Assembly: GCF_017991995.1 (NCBI RefSeq)
Contig: NZ_JAGOPN010000022.1
Location: 1-64,000 of the forward strand
Direction: 5' to 3'
DNA length: 64,000 nt
Source: Pseudacidovorax sp.
GTDB lineage: Bacteria; Pseudomonadota; Gammaproteobacteria; Burkholderiales; Burkholderiaceae_C
This document shows positions 7,537 through 16,448 of this stretch, one piece after another. Made by a program: the position numbers and the translations under genes. A model generated the notes under the pieces. It searched no databases. It was not told the origin of the DNA and saw only the letters and a program-made list of their open reading frames with translations. Position 1 is the first letter of the stretch. Each line of letters begins with the position of its first letter.

Positions 7537-9570
7537 ATGAAAATTGATTTGAAATCAGCTCCAATCTGGGCGTTCTTTTTTTTCCTTGTTGCTGCGGTAT
7601 GTTGGGCGTTGATCGCGGGAAAAGATCTCAATTTCGATTTTCGCAACTACCATCTCTATTCCGTGTATTCTTTACTTCAGAATAGGATAGGAACTGACTA
7701 TTTTCCTGCGGCTGTCAGCGGATACCTAAATCCACTGGCTGAGGTCCCCGTATATGCAATGGTTAAAGCAGAATGGGATGATCGTTTGGTAGCGATTACG
7801 TTAGCAATCATTCACTCATTAAATTTGATTTTTATTTGGAAGATTACAAAGCTTATAATTAAACCAGAAAATGGCTTGGCGATTTCCGCTTGCTTTTTTG
7901 CAACTCTTCTTGCCTTTTTGTCTCCGATTCAGCTGACGACGTTAAGCAATACCTTTGCTGATCCTATATCTGGTCTCTTTACGTTAGGAGGAGTTTTTTT
8001 TCTCCTGAGGGGGCCGTCACAGTCTAATATCTCGAACATTTTTCTGTCTGGCATTTTCTTTGGCGCCGGAGCAGGATTAAAATTAACCAACCTCCTGTTC
8101 TGTCCCGCTTCGTTCGTAGCGCTATTATTTTTATCAGATGGATCCTGGAGAAAGACAGCCAAGTCAATGGCACTTCTTTTTGGGGGAAGCGTTTTTGCTT
8201 TTCTTGCCACCAATGGATGGTGGATGTGGCAAATGTACGAGCATTTCGGCAACCCAATATTTCCGCTGTACAACGATTTATTTAAATCTCCGGACTTTAT
8301 AGATCAGAACTTTTCTGATAAACGAATGCTGACTTATGGCGCTTGGACTTGGGCAGTTCTGCCCTTAACCATGCTCAAAAGCGGCGGGATGCTATATTCC
8401 GAAAATTCAGCACCGGATCTTCGCTTAATGCTTTTGATAGTAATCGCTGTCGCAAGTGCCGCGAAAATTTTTATTCGACCCAAAGTAAAACTTTTAAACA
8501 GAGAATTTTTGGCGGAAAATCATTGCGCTCGATCAGCAAGAAGATGCTTTTTTGCGCTCTGCGCGTACTTTTCTATTTCATATTTATTATGGGGCATCGT
8601 AAGCGGTATAGGGCGGTACGGGTATGTCTTGTGGCTCGTGATCAGCTGCCTATGTGTGGGACTTTTAAATCGCTATTTTAATAGATCCGTTTTCAGGATC
8701 GTTCTAACGACGGCAGCGATTGTTCAGATCACCATGATCGTGCTCAATGGTAACCCTTCTTTTACCGCTCATCGGTGGCACGGAAAATGGATTGATTTAG
8801 ATGTTCCAGCTTCGCTAAAAAACGAGCCTGCAACTTACTTGGTGCATGGGGTGCAGAGCAACTCATTCATATTTCCGTATCTTAATCCACAGTCTAAATT
8901 CTCTAACATTATCGGTCAGTACGTCCAGCCCATTGGAGAAAAAATGACACCGAATCTAAAGAAATTCATTTCTTCTCCTATTGGGCCGATAAGAATCTTA
9001 TTTGAGACCAATGCGGCCTCGGACATTTCTCCTAAACTCGACGAAAGCGTCGAACCTGAATTGAATGCTCTACTTTCAGGTTACGGATTTAAGATTAAAA
9101 ATATGAATTGCTCACATATTCTGCTTAAGGGAAAAGAACTAACAAAGAGTGCATTGACTGGACTTGAGTGGTCAAGTGCTGCGCTTTCCTCATCTTCTCA
9201 AAACAACATTGCGAACGTCTATTGGACGTGCGATTTGGAAGGCCTTAGTCAACAATCACATGAGGCCGCGCTAACAGAGTACTCTAAGGTTGATCGGATT
9301 TTCGACGCCATTGAAGACAAATGTGGGTTGGCCTTGTCTCCCCATCGCATACAAACGATTAGATCGATCAATGGCTGGTTTCGAAATTATTTCAATACTA
9401 TTACCGTCCTAGGAATTAGAGGTAATGAACTCTACATTCACCCACTTAACTCTGCGTTAACGTTTCCGCTGGGAACGATAGAGGAATGGGATAAAAATAA
9501 GCTCTCATTTAAATGCCCTGCAATAGACGAGGAAAAAAATAAAATCAAAATTAATGTATCTCCCGTTTAA
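7537..9570 (+). CDS. AT-rich polytopic membrane protein, putative GT-C-type glycosyltransferase for pilin glycan
   Basis: I do not recognise a named gene. The 677-residue product has about ten or more hydrophobic segments in residues 1-400 and a soluble C-terminal part of about 270 residues. An acidic motif, D-F-R-N-Y-H-L-Y, follows the first helix (about residues 34-41), with Y-L-N-P-L-A-E near 70. An acidic loop after helix 1 is typical of GT-C enzymes that use polyprenyl-phosphate sugars, and position between the pilin and an O-oligosaccharyltransferase supports a role in building or transferring the pilin glycan. The gene is markedly A/T-rich, unlike almost everything else here. There is no clear ribosome-binding site. 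The stop overlaps the ligase start by 17 bases. The specific activity is inference. Confidence 0.65.
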   Translation: MKIDLKSAPIWAFFFFLVAAVCWALIAGKDLNFDFRNYHLYSVYSLLQNRIGTDYFPAAVSGYLNPLAEVPVYAMVKAEWDDRLVAITLAIIHSLNLIFIWKITKLIIKPENGLAISACFFATLLAFLSPIQLTTLSNTFADPISGLFTLGGVFFLLRGPSQSNISNIFLSGIFFGAGAGLKLTNLLFCPASFVALLFLSDGSWRKTAKSMALLFGGSVFAFLATNGWWMWQMYEHFGNPIFPLYNDLFKSPDFIDQNFSDKRMLTYGAWTWAVLPLTMLKSGGMLYSENSAPDLRLMLLIVIAVASAAKIFIRPKVKLLNREFLAENHCARSARRCFFALCAYFSISYLLWGIVSGIGRYGYVLWLVISCLCVGLLNRYFNRSVFRIVLTTAAIVQITMIVLNGNPSFTAHRWHGKWIDLDVPASLKNEPATYLVHGVQSNSFIFPYLNPQSKFSNIIGQYVQPIGEKMTPNLKKFISSPIGPIRILFETNAASDISPKLDESVEPELNALLSGYGFKIKNMNCSHILLKGKELTKSALTGLEWSSAALSSSSQNNIANVYWTCDLEGLSQQSHEAALTEYSKVDRIFDAIEDKCGLALSPHRIQTIRSINGWFRNYFNTITVLGIRGNELYIHPLNSALTFPLGTIEEWDKNKLSFKCPAIDEEKNKIKINVSPV

Positions 9571-11332
9571 AACATCTGCATCGGAACAGGGAATAAAATT
9601 TCAATACTGGATCTTAGCAGCTGCTTTCGCGGGAGGCTGTGCCTTAACTTTTAACTTAGAGGCCGTGCAGTCGGCACCACGGCAGCTTTGGATTTTGTTG
9701 CTGATGTGTGGTGTTGCCGCCTTTGCAAAAGGCACTATTTCGCGGGAGGTCTCTACACTATTGGCCTTATCGGGCTTTTTCATAGCAACGTCAACGCCTA
9801 ATGTTTGCGCTGCTTTTCCAGCGATTTCGGCATTACTAATCGTGATGGTCGCAGGGCAAGTTCAAAGCGCATCGCTGCGCCCAAGCCCAAGCACGGTCTT
9901 TTTCGTATCGTTGATTGCAGTAGACGTCGTAAACGCAATCGTTGGGCTGATCCAATACCACGGCCTCGCCACCCCCCTGCGCCCCTGGGTCGCCGTCCCC
10001 ATGGAGCCCATCGGCATGGCCTACGGCAACCTGCGCCAGCGCAACCAGTTCGCCACACTGCTGAACATGGGGCTCGTGGCCCTGCTCTGGACGCATGGCC
10101 AGGCAGGCCCCCGCGGACGTCGCGTCCTGATGGTTGCCGGCGCCTTGCTCGTCGCGGGCCTGGCCGCCTCCACGTCCCGCACCGGATTGCTGCAGTTGGG
10201 AGTCATCGCCGCCGCGGGCGGGTGGATGGCTTGGCGCGAACGCGCGCCGGTCGAACCCGGCGCCGTGACGCAAGGAGCCGCCCGGCAGCCGCTGCTGCCG
10301 CGTCCGGGCTGGTTCCTGGGCGCGCTGGCGCTCTACGCCCTGCTGTCCTGGGCGCTGCCCTGGTCGGCCGTCATGGTCGCGTCGTTCTTGGCAGGCGGCG
10401 GGAGCGCCGGGGCCGACGTTCAGGGCATGCTCACCCGGCTGCGCGAAGGCGCGCCGCCCGGCCACAGCCGCTGGCTGCTGTGGAGCAACGTGCTGTGGCT
10501 GATCGCCCAGCGGCCCTGGACGGGCTGGGGCTGGGGCCAGCTCAGCCTCGTGCACTACCTGGCCGAATACCCGGGCCCGCGCTTTGTCGAGATCCTGGAC
10601 AACGCCCACAACCTGCCGCTGCATCTGGCGGTGGAGCTCGGCATTCCGGCCGCGGTGCTGATCTGCGGCGGCTTCCTGTGGATGGTGGCGGCGGCCCGGC
10701 CCTGGCAGGAGCGCGATCCCGCCCGGCTGATGGCCTGGGGCGTGCTGGCCATGATCGTGCTGCACAGTCTGGTCGAATATCCGCTGTGGTACGGGCCCTT
10801 CCAGCTCGTGTTCGGGCTGTGCCTGGGCATGCTCTGGCCCGGCCGCAGGCGCGCCTGTGACGTGCCGCACGACGCCGGCGCCGCGTCGATCGCCGTCCTG
10901 CAGCGCCAGGCCGCCCGCGCGCGGTGGGCCGCCCGCCTGACGGCGGCGGCCCTGCTCGCCGTCGTCGCCTACGCGGGCTGGAGCTACGTGCGCGCCAGCC
11001 AGCCCTTCCTTCCGGCGGCAGAGCGGCTCGCCGGCTGGCGTGACGATCCGCTCGCGCAGCTGGATCCGGACGGCCGGGACTGGCTCTTCGCCCGCCAGGC
11101 GCGCTTTGCGGAACTGGCGCTGACGCCCCTGACGCCCCAGACGGCTGCGCGCGTGCATGCACTCGCCCAGGCCACACTGGCCTTCTCGCCGGAGCCGCGC
11201 GTGGTGGTCAAGCTGATCGACAGCGCGCGCCTGCTGGGGCTGGAGCAGGAGGCGCAGTTCCACCTGGAGCGCCTGCGCGTGGTCTATCCCGAAGCCTACG
11301 CGCGCTGGCTGGCCGGAAAGCCGCCCGTCTAG
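9554..11332 (+). CDS. pglL: PglL/Wzy_C-type O-oligosaccharyltransferase (pilin glycosylation ligase)
   Basis: A 592-residue inner-membrane protein with about twelve helices. It resembles the O-antigen-ligase/PglL superfamily that transfers a lipid-linked glycan to pilin Ser/Thr in the periplasm. The large periplasmic loop carries D-N-A-H352-N-L-P-L-H, matching the catalytic histidine region of neisserial PglL, followed by [13 protein letters not shown] near residue 400, typical of the Wzy_C_2 branch. The A/T-richer composition of the preceding gene continues to about base 9960 (residue ~135) and then switches sharply to GC-rich codons, so the N-terminal third and the rest have different histories. 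The reading frame is intact across the junction. An O-antigen ligase role is the alternative, but the pilA neighbourhood favours PglL. Confidence 0.82.
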   Translation: MYLPFKTSASEQGIKFQYWILAAAFAGGCALTFNLEAVQSAPRQLWILLLMCGVAAFAKGTISREVSTLLALSGFFIATSTPNVCAAFPAISALLIVMVAGQVQSASLRPSPSTVFFVSLIAVDVVNAIVGLIQYHGLATPLRPWVAVPMEPIGMAYGNLRQRNQFATLLNMGLVALLWTHGQAGPRGRRVLMVAGALLVAGLAASTSRTGLLQLGVIAAAGGWMAWRERAPVEPGAVTQGAARQPLLPRPGWFLGALALYALLSWALPWSAVMVASFLAGGGSAGADVQGMLTRLREGAPPGHSRWLLWSNVLWLIAQRPWTGWGWGQLSLVHYLAEYPGPRFVEILDNAHNLPLHLAVELGIPAAVLICGGFLWMVAAARPWQERDPARLMAWGVLAMIVLHSLVEYPLWYGPFQLVFGLCLGMLWPGRRRACDVPHDAGAASIAVLQRQAARARWAARLTAAALLAVVAYAGWSYVRASQPFLPAAERLAGWRDDPLAQLDPDGRDWLFARQARFAELALTPLTPQTAARVHALAQATLAFSPEPRVVVKLIDSARLLGLEQEAQFHLERLRVVYPEAYARWLAGKPPV

Positions 11333-11454
11333 CCCGGCGCGCGCCGCCAAGGCCAGGCGGCCGGTCAGCCGGACCGGCGTCGACCGCCGCGGCGACGGCC
11401 TCCACCGAGCCCCCGCCCGCGCAGCGCCCACCGCGGCCAAGGGACAATCGCCGG

Positions 11455-12615
11455 ATGACCAAACATCGGATCGTCGTCGGGCTGTCGGGCGGCGTGGACT
11501 CGGCCGTCACGGCGCACCTGCTCAAACAGCAGGGCCACGAGGTCGTCGGCATCTTCATGAAGAACTGGGAAGACGACGACGACAGCGAGTACTGCTCGTC
11601 GAACGTCGATTTCGTGGACGCGGCCAGCGTGGCCGACGTGCTGGGCATCGAGATCGAGCACGTCAACTTCGCCGCCGACTACAAGGACCGCGTCTTCGCC
11701 GAATTCCTGCGCGAATACCAGGCCGGCCGCACGCCCAACCCCGACGTGCTGTGCAACGCCGAGATCAAGTTCAAGGCCTTCCTCGACCACGCGATGCGCC
11801 TGGGCGCCGAGAAGATCGCGACCGGCCACTATGCCCGCGTGCGCGCTGTCGACGCCGCCACCGGGCTGGCCTTCGCCGCCGGAGAGCCGGTGCCGGCCTC
11901 CGCGCGCTACGAGTTGCTCAAGGGCCTGGACCCCGCCAAGGACCAGAGCTACTTCCTGCACCGACTCAACCAGGCGCAGCTGTCGAAGGCGCTGTTCCCG
12001 GTGGGCGAACTGCACAAGACCCAGGTGCGCCAGATCGCCACCGACATCGGCCTGCCCGTGGCCACCAAGAAGGATTCGACCGGCATCTGCTTCATCGGCG
12101 AGCGGCCTTTCCGGGAGTTCCTCAACCGCTACATCAGCAAGGCACCGGGCCCGATCAAGGACGAGCGCGGCCGCAAGCTGGGCGAGCACCACGGCCTGTC
12201 CTTCTACACGCTGGGCCAGCGCCAGGGCCTGGGCATCGGCGGCATCAAGGAAAAAGGCGCACAGCGCGGCGGCGGCGAGCACGCACCGTGGTTCGTCGCC
12301 CGCAAGGACGTGGAGGCCAACACGCTGTGGGTGGTGCAGGGCCATGACCATCCCTGGCTGCAGTCGCGCGCGCTGCTGGCGGCCGACGCGAGCTGGGTGG
12401 CCGGCGCGCCGCCCGCCGCAGGCACCTACGGCAGCAAGACCCGCTATCGCCAGGCCGATTCGCCCGCGCTGCTGCAGGCCCTGCCCGAAGCCCGCTTCCA
12501 GCTGGTGTTTCCGCAGCCGCAATGGGCGGTCACGCCCGGCCAGTCGGCCGTGCTGTACGACGGCGAGGTCTGCCTGGGCGGCGGCGTGATCGACGCGGCA
12601 GAGGGCGCACGCTGA
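11455..12615 (+). CDS. mnmA: tRNA-specific 2-thiouridylase MnmA
   Basis: A 386-residue cytoplasmic enzyme that thiolates U34 of the Lys, Glu and Gln tRNAs, using sulfur relayed from IscS and the Tus proteins. The ATP-pyrophosphatase P-loop [10 protein letters not shown] lies at residues 9-18. The catalytic cysteine pair is Cys100 (L-C-N-A-E-I-K-F) and Cys212 (S-T-G-I-C-F-I-G-E). D-Q-S-Y-F-L near residue 163 is also a family signature. Length is normal with a small insert near 135-150. The stop overlaps the rsmE start, so two RNA-modification genes are translationally coupled. mnmE, which modifies the same tRNA position, lies about 17 kb away. Confidence 0.96.
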   Translation: MTKHRIVVGLSGGVDSAVTAHLLKQQGHEVVGIFMKNWEDDDDSEYCSSNVDFVDAASVADVLGIEIEHVNFAADYKDRVFAEFLREYQAGRTPNPDVLCNAEIKFKAFLDHAMRLGAEKIATGHYARVRAVDAATGLAFAAGEPVPASARYELLKGLDPAKDQSYFLHRLNQAQLSKALFPVGELHKTQVRQIATDIGLPVATKKDSTGICFIGERPFREFLNRYISKAPGPIKDERGRKLGEHHGLSFYTLGQRQGLGIGGIKEKGAQRGGGEHAPWFVARKDVEANTLWVVQGHDHPWLQSRALLAADASWVAGAPPAAGTYGSKTRYRQADSPALLQALPEARFQLVFPQPQWAVTPGQSAVLYDGEVCLGGGVIDAAEGAR

Positions 12616-13340
12616 TGCCGCGCATCCATTGCGCCACGCCCCTGGCCAGCGGCCAGTCGCTGGGCCTGCCGCCCGGCGCCGCCCGCCACGTGCAGGTGCT
12701 GCGGCTGCAGCCCGGCGACGGCATCACGCTGTTCGACGGCCGCGGCGGCGAGTTCGAGGCCACGGTCGAGCGCATGGGCCGCAACGATGTCGACGTGCGT
12801 GTGGGCGCCCACCACACGGTCGAGCGCGAGGCCGCGCTGGCCGTGCACCTGGCCGTGGGCATGCCCGCCAACGACCGCATGGACTGGCTGGTCGAAAAGG
12901 CCACCGAACTCGGCGTGGCCAGCATCCAGCCGCTGCAGACGGCCCACGGCGTGCTGCGCTTGGCGGGCGAGCGGGCACAGAAGAAGCAGGACCACTGGCA
13001 GGCCGTGGCCGTGGCCGCCTGCGAGCAGTGCGGCCGCAACCAGGTGCCTGCGGTGCATCCGGTGCGCGACCTGGGCACCTGGCTGGACGGGCTGGGCGCG
13101 GATGCGCCCGCCGCCCGCCATGTGCTCGGCTTCGGCGACGAGGCGCAGCCGCTGGGCCGCGGGGCGCCAGCGGGGGGCAGCGCGCTGTTCCTCAGTGGCC
13201 CCGAGGGCGGACTCAACCCGCAGGAAGAGGCCCGGGCCCGCGCCAGTGGCTTCGTGCTGACCACCCTGGGCCCGCGCATCCTGCGTGCCGAGACGGCGCC
13301 GCTGGCGGCGCTGGTGCACCTGCTGGCCGTGGCCGGCTGA
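12615..13340 (+). CDS. rsmE: 16S rRNA (uracil-1498-N3)-methyltransferase
   Basis: A 241-residue SPOUT-class methyltransferase that methylates N3 of U1498 in the small-subunit rRNA. The N-terminal PUA-like part carries the H-V-x-V-L-R-L-x-x-G-D pattern (residues about 24-36). The C-terminal knot holds G-P-E-G-G-L near 195 and L-G-P-R-I-L-R-A-E-T-A near 217-227, which form the SAM pocket. The ATG overlaps the mnmA stop (TGATG), so coupling is expected. It ends 8 bases before the convergent LysR gene. Confidence 0.95.
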   Translation: MPRIHCATPLASGQSLGLPPGAARHVQVLRLQPGDGITLFDGRGGEFEATVERMGRNDVDVRVGAHHTVEREAALAVHLAVGMPANDRMDWLVEKATELGVASIQPLQTAHGVLRLAGERAQKKQDHWQAVAVAACEQCGRNQVPAVHPVRDLGTWLDGLGADAPAARHVLGFGDEAQPLGRGAPAGGSALFLSGPEGGLNPQEEARARASGFVLTTLGPRILRAETAPLAALVHLLAVAG

Positions 13341-13347
13341 GCCGGCT

Positions 13348-14271
13348 TCACCGGCCGCCCGGCGGCGGGATGCCCTGCGACTCCTCGGCCACCTGCGCAT
13401 CCAGCCAGGCGCCGAAGGCCTGCACGGTCGCGTCTCCCGCCCGGTGCGGTGCCACGAACAGGCTGTAGCCGCGCGGCCCGTCTCCCTCGAAGGGATGGGC
13501 CAGGCACAGTTCGGCACTGGCCAGCTCGCGCGCCACGCCGTAGCGCGGCAGCAGGCCGATGCCCAGGTCGGCGCGCACCGCCTCCAGCACCATCGAGAAC
13601 AGATCGAAGCGGTGGCCCACCATCGCGTTCGCCGGAGGCCGGGCGATGCCAGCTTGCGCGAACCAGGCCTGCCAGGCGCCCAGGCGCGAGCTGAGCTGCA
13701 GCAGCGGCACGTCGCGGAAGTCGCCCTGGGCCACCGCGGCACGCCAGCGCGACCGCGGTGCGCACACCACGACCACCCGCTCGGCGCGCAGCGGCCACAC
13801 GGCCGCACCGGGCCAACTGGCGTCGTCGTACTGCAAGGCGACGTCGAAATGGGGCTCGTCCATGTAGACCTGCGTGGGAAAGACCTGCAGATGCACGCTG
13901 CAGGCCGGCTGCTCGGCCAGGAAGCCCGGCAGCCGCGGAAGCAGCCAGCGCTCGGCCAGCATGGGCACGGCGCCCACCAGCAGCCGCTCGCCGTCGGGGC
14001 GCTGGGCCATGGCCTCGAGGGTGTGGTTCTCCAGCCGCAGCAGGTCGCCGGCCACCTGCGCGTGATAGCGCCGGCCCGCCTCGGTGAGCAGCGTGCCCCG
14101 GGCACTGCGCTGCACGAGGCGTACGCCCAGTTGCAGCTCCAGCAGGCGCAACTGCTGGCTGACGGCACTGTGCGTCAGGCACAGCTCCTCGGCGGCCTTG
14201 CCCACGCCGTGACAGCGGGCGACGGCGTCGAACACGAGCAGGGCGCGGGTACTGGGAAGGTGCCGGGGCAT
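13348..14271 (-). CDS. LysR-family transcriptional regulator (GcvA-like)
   Basis: A 307-residue regulator. The N-terminal winged helix-turn-helix shows the GcvA-subgroup opening M-P-R-H-L-P-S-T-R-A-L-L-V-F-D, with recognition-helix residues T-H-S-A-V-S-Q-Q-L near 33-41. The C-terminal half is the two-lobed LysR effector-binding domain. I took the ATG just before that opening; codons further upstream run into the control region of the divergent gene. It is transcribed away from a secreted M20 peptidase gene 143 bases to the right, so it probably controls that gene or itself. The effector is unknown. Confidence 0.88.
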   Translation of the reverse strand: MPRHLPSTRALLVFDAVARCHGVGKAAEELCLTHSAVSQQLRLLELQLGVRLVQRSARGTLLTEAGRRYHAQVAGDLLRLENHTLEAMAQRPDGERLLVGAVPMLAERWLLPRLPGFLAEQPACSVHLQVFPTQVYMDEPHFDVALQYDDASWPGAAVWPLRAERVVVVCAPRSRWRAAVAQGDFRDVPLLQLSSRLGAWQAWFAQAGIARPPANAMVGHRFDLFSMVLEAVRADLGIGLLPRYGVARELASAELCLAHPFEGDGPRGYSLFVAPHRAGDATVQAFGAWLDAQVAEESQGIPPPGGR

Positions 14272-14414
14272 GTAAGAAAAACTGACGGTGCGGCGGATTA
14301 AATCAGAGCGGGGCCTGCATGCAGCCGCCAGAATTTCCGCCGACCCGCGGCACCCGGTCAGCCTGATGACAGGTGCCGCATCCCCCCGCCCCGATTGCCC
14401 TCCAACCGACGCCC
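14272..14414. promoter_or_regulatory. Divergent control region, LysR gene and M20 peptidase gene
   Basis: This 143-base gap separates the two divergent starts and must hold both promoters. It has a short A/T-richer stretch (AAGAAAAACTGACG and GGATTAAATCAGA between 14274 and 14308) in an otherwise GC-rich gap, a plausible place for a LysR T-N11-A site. No clear -35/-10 pair was identified. Confidence 0.4.
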
Positions 14415-15800
14415 ATGACTCGCCCCTCTTCGAACCGGCCCCCCATGCCACGCCTGCGGCCGCTCGCCTCGCTGCTCGCCCTGTCCCTTGCCTTTGCCGG
14501 CGCCTCGGCGGCCTGGGCCCAGTCCTTCGCCGCCATCGCCCCCACGCCCGCCCAGGTGCGGCCGGCGGTGGACCAGGCCTACACGCAACTGCTGTCGGCC
14601 CCGCAGATCCAGGCGCTGATGGAGGCGGTCAAGGCCGACCATGCGCGCTCCATCGACGACCTGAAGATGCTCACCGAGATCGAGGCGCCGCCCTTCAAGG
14701 AGCGCCCGCGCGCCGAGGCCTTCCTCGCGCGCATGAAGGCCCTGGGCCTGGCGGACGCCCGCATCGACAGCGAAGGCAACGTCGTCGGCCTGCGCAAGGG
14801 CAGCGGCCAGGGGCCCAAGCTGCTGATTTCGGCCCACCTCGACACCGTCTTCCCCGCCGGCACCGACGTCAAGGTCAAGGAGCGCGACGGCCGCCTGTAT
14901 GCGCCGGGCATCTCCGACGACACGCGCGGCCTGGCGGTGTTGCTGTCCTGGCTCAAGGTGCTGAACGACCAGAAGATCCAGACCGTTGGCGACCTGCTCT
15001 TCGTGGGCAACGTGGGCGAGGAAGAACTCGGCAACCTCCGCGGCATGAAGCACATCTTTGCCGAGCACCGCGACATCGACGGCATGGTCGGCCTGGAGCC
15101 GGCGCCGGACGGCACCGTGCTGATCCTGGGCACCGCCAGCCACCGCTACGAGGTCAACTTCAAGGGCCCGGGCGGTCACAGCTACGCCGCCTTCGGCCAG
15201 GTGCCCAGCGCCATCCACGGCATGGGCCGCGCCATCGCCAAGATCGCCGAGGTGCGCACGCCCACCTTCCCCAAAACCACCTTCACCGTGGGCACCGTCG
15301 GTGGCGGCACCTCGGTCAACACCATCGCGCCGGATGCGCGCATGGCCGTGGACATCCGCTCGGACCAGATGGATTCGCTGCTGTCCACCGAGAAGAAGAT
15401 CCTCGCTGCCATCGACGAAGCCGTGGCCGAGGAAAACAAGCGCTGGAACGTCGAGACCCTCACCGTGCAGACCAAGCTGATCGGCGACCGGCCGGGCGGC
15501 CGCACGCCGTCGGACTCGGTGATCGTGGAAGCGGCCACGCGTGCCAACGCCTCCTTCGGCCACAAGACGCTGCTGACGGGCGCCAGCACCGACGCCAACG
15601 TGCCGATGGCGCTGGGCATTCCGGCCATCATCGTGGGCGGCGGCGGCAAGACGGGCGGCTTCCACGCGCTGAGCGAATGGATCGACCTGACCGACGGCTG
15701 GAAGGGCGCGCAGAACTCCCTGGCCACGGTGCTGGGCCTGGTGGGCGTCCAGGGCGTGACGCCGCCGCTGCTGGAAAAGCGGCCGCCGCGCGCGCCGTGA
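14415..15800 (+). CDS. Secreted M20-family zinc peptidase
   Basis: A metallopeptidase of the M20/M25/M40 family, probably an exopeptidase or glutamate-carboxypeptidase type acting in the periplasm. A signal peptide is visible: a basic n-region, the hydrophobic core L-A-S-L-L-A-L-S-L-A-F-A-G, and an A-W-A-Q cleavage site. Zinc ligands fit the family: H-L-D-T near residue 140, the bridging Asp in S-D-D-T-R-G, the general-base E-E-E-L-G, and a C-terminal His in G-F-H-A-L-S-E-W. The dimerisation domain contains G-P-G-G-H-S-Y-A. The start is uncertain: ATG 14415 and ATG 14445 both leave a workable signal peptide, and neither has a strong ribosome-binding site. The divergent LysR gene may regulate it. 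Confidence 0.85.
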   Translation: MTRPSSNRPPMPRLRPLASLLALSLAFAGASAAWAQSFAAIAPTPAQVRPAVDQAYTQLLSAPQIQALMEAVKADHARSIDDLKMLTEIEAPPFKERPRAEAFLARMKALGLADARIDSEGNVVGLRKGSGQGPKLLISAHLDTVFPAGTDVKVKERDGRLYAPGISDDTRGLAVLLSWLKVLNDQKIQTVGDLLFVGNVGEEELGNLRGMKHIFAEHRDIDGMVGLEPAPDGTVLILGTASHRYEVNFKGPGGHSYAAFGQVPSAIHGMGRAIAKIAEVRTPTFPKTTFTVGTVGGGTSVNTIAPDARMAVDIRSDQMDSLLSTEKKILAAIDEAVAEENKRWNVETLTVQTKLIGDRPGGRTPSDSVIVEAATRANASFGHKTLLTGASTDANVPMALGIPAIIVGGGGKTGGFHALSEWIDLTDGWKGAQNSLATVLGLVGVQGVTPPLLEKRPPRAP

Positions 15801-15875
15801 TTGCGTCAAATCCAGTGTCCAAAAGGTGAATTACGCACGGCTTCGCTGAAAAAGCGGCGCCGTTCCGCGAAGAAC

Positions 15876-15909
15876 ACGAGGCTGCCCTGAACAATGGCGG
15901 CCTCGTTTT
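15876..15909 (+). terminator. Probable terminator after the M20 peptidase gene
   Basis: ACGAGGC (15876-15882) pairs with GCCTCGT (15900-15906), with extra internal pairing possible and a short T-run following. It lies 75 bases after the peptidase stop and just ahead of the yidB-like gene, whose ribosome-binding site follows. The loop is long for an intrinsic terminator. Confidence 0.55.
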
Positions 15910-15929
15910 CATTTCGCAGGGAAGAAGCC

Positions 15930-16367
15930 ATGGGCTTGCTCGATTCCGTCCTCGGCCAGGTGCTCAACAGCGGCGCACCGGCACCGCATTCGCCGGGCAG
16001 CGATCCGGTCGCCATCTTCGGCAGCCTGCTGCAGGAAAGCGGCGGTGTGGGTGGCTTGGTGCAGAAGCTGCAGCAGGCCGGCCTGGGGGACGCCGTAGGT
16101 TCGTGGATCGGCACCGGCCAGAACCAGCCCGTGTCGCCCGACCAGGTGCACGGCGCGCTGGGCCAGGACGTGATCGGCGCCGTGGCGCAGAAGCTGGGCC
16201 TGAACGTGCAGACGCTGCTGCCGCTGCTGGCGACGCTGCTGCCGGTGCTCATCGACCGCCTGACGCCGCACGGCCGGTTGCCGGATCAGGAGCCGTCGCT
16301 GTCGGCCGGCGCGGGCGGGCTGGGCGATCTGCTCGGAGCGCTGGGCCCGCTGCTCGGCCGACGGTAA
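15930..16367 (+). CDS. YidB-family (DUF937) protein
   Basis: A 145-residue protein of the YidB/DUF937 family, function unknown. The start M-G-L-L-D-S-V-L-G, the helical repeat of Gly and Leu residues, W-I-G-T-G-Q-N-Q-P-V-S and L-G-Q-D-V-I-G-A-V-A-Q-K-L-G-L are family hallmarks. The C-terminal tail is Gly/Leu-rich. The ATG at 15930 follows GGGAAGAA. It is monocistronic, with a terminator upstream and a convergent gene downstream. No enzymatic residues are evident. Confidence 0.82.
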   Translation: MGLLDSVLGQVLNSGAPAPHSPGSDPVAIFGSLLQESGGVGGLVQKLQQAGLGDAVGSWIGTGQNQPVSPDQVHGALGQDVIGAVAQKLGLNVQTLLPLLATLLPVLIDRLTPHGRLPDQEPSLSAGAGGLGDLLGALGPLLGRR

Positions 16368-16448
16368 ACGGCGGTCCGGCCCGATCAGTCGGCCGGCGCA
16401 CGCCAGCGCCCGGGCTGAACGCCCGGCCACATCGGCAACAACCTCGCT

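Noticed and set aside
8343-8681. A 112-codon frame inside the AT-rich membrane gene, taken as a possible frameshift
   Set aside because: The main frame stays open and hydrophobic across this stretch, so there is no break to explain.
7490-9965. A mobile element or genomic island with its own integrase
   Set aside because: No transposase, integrase, tRNA site or flanking direct repeat was seen; breakpoints within coding sequence with frame kept point to homologous recombination.
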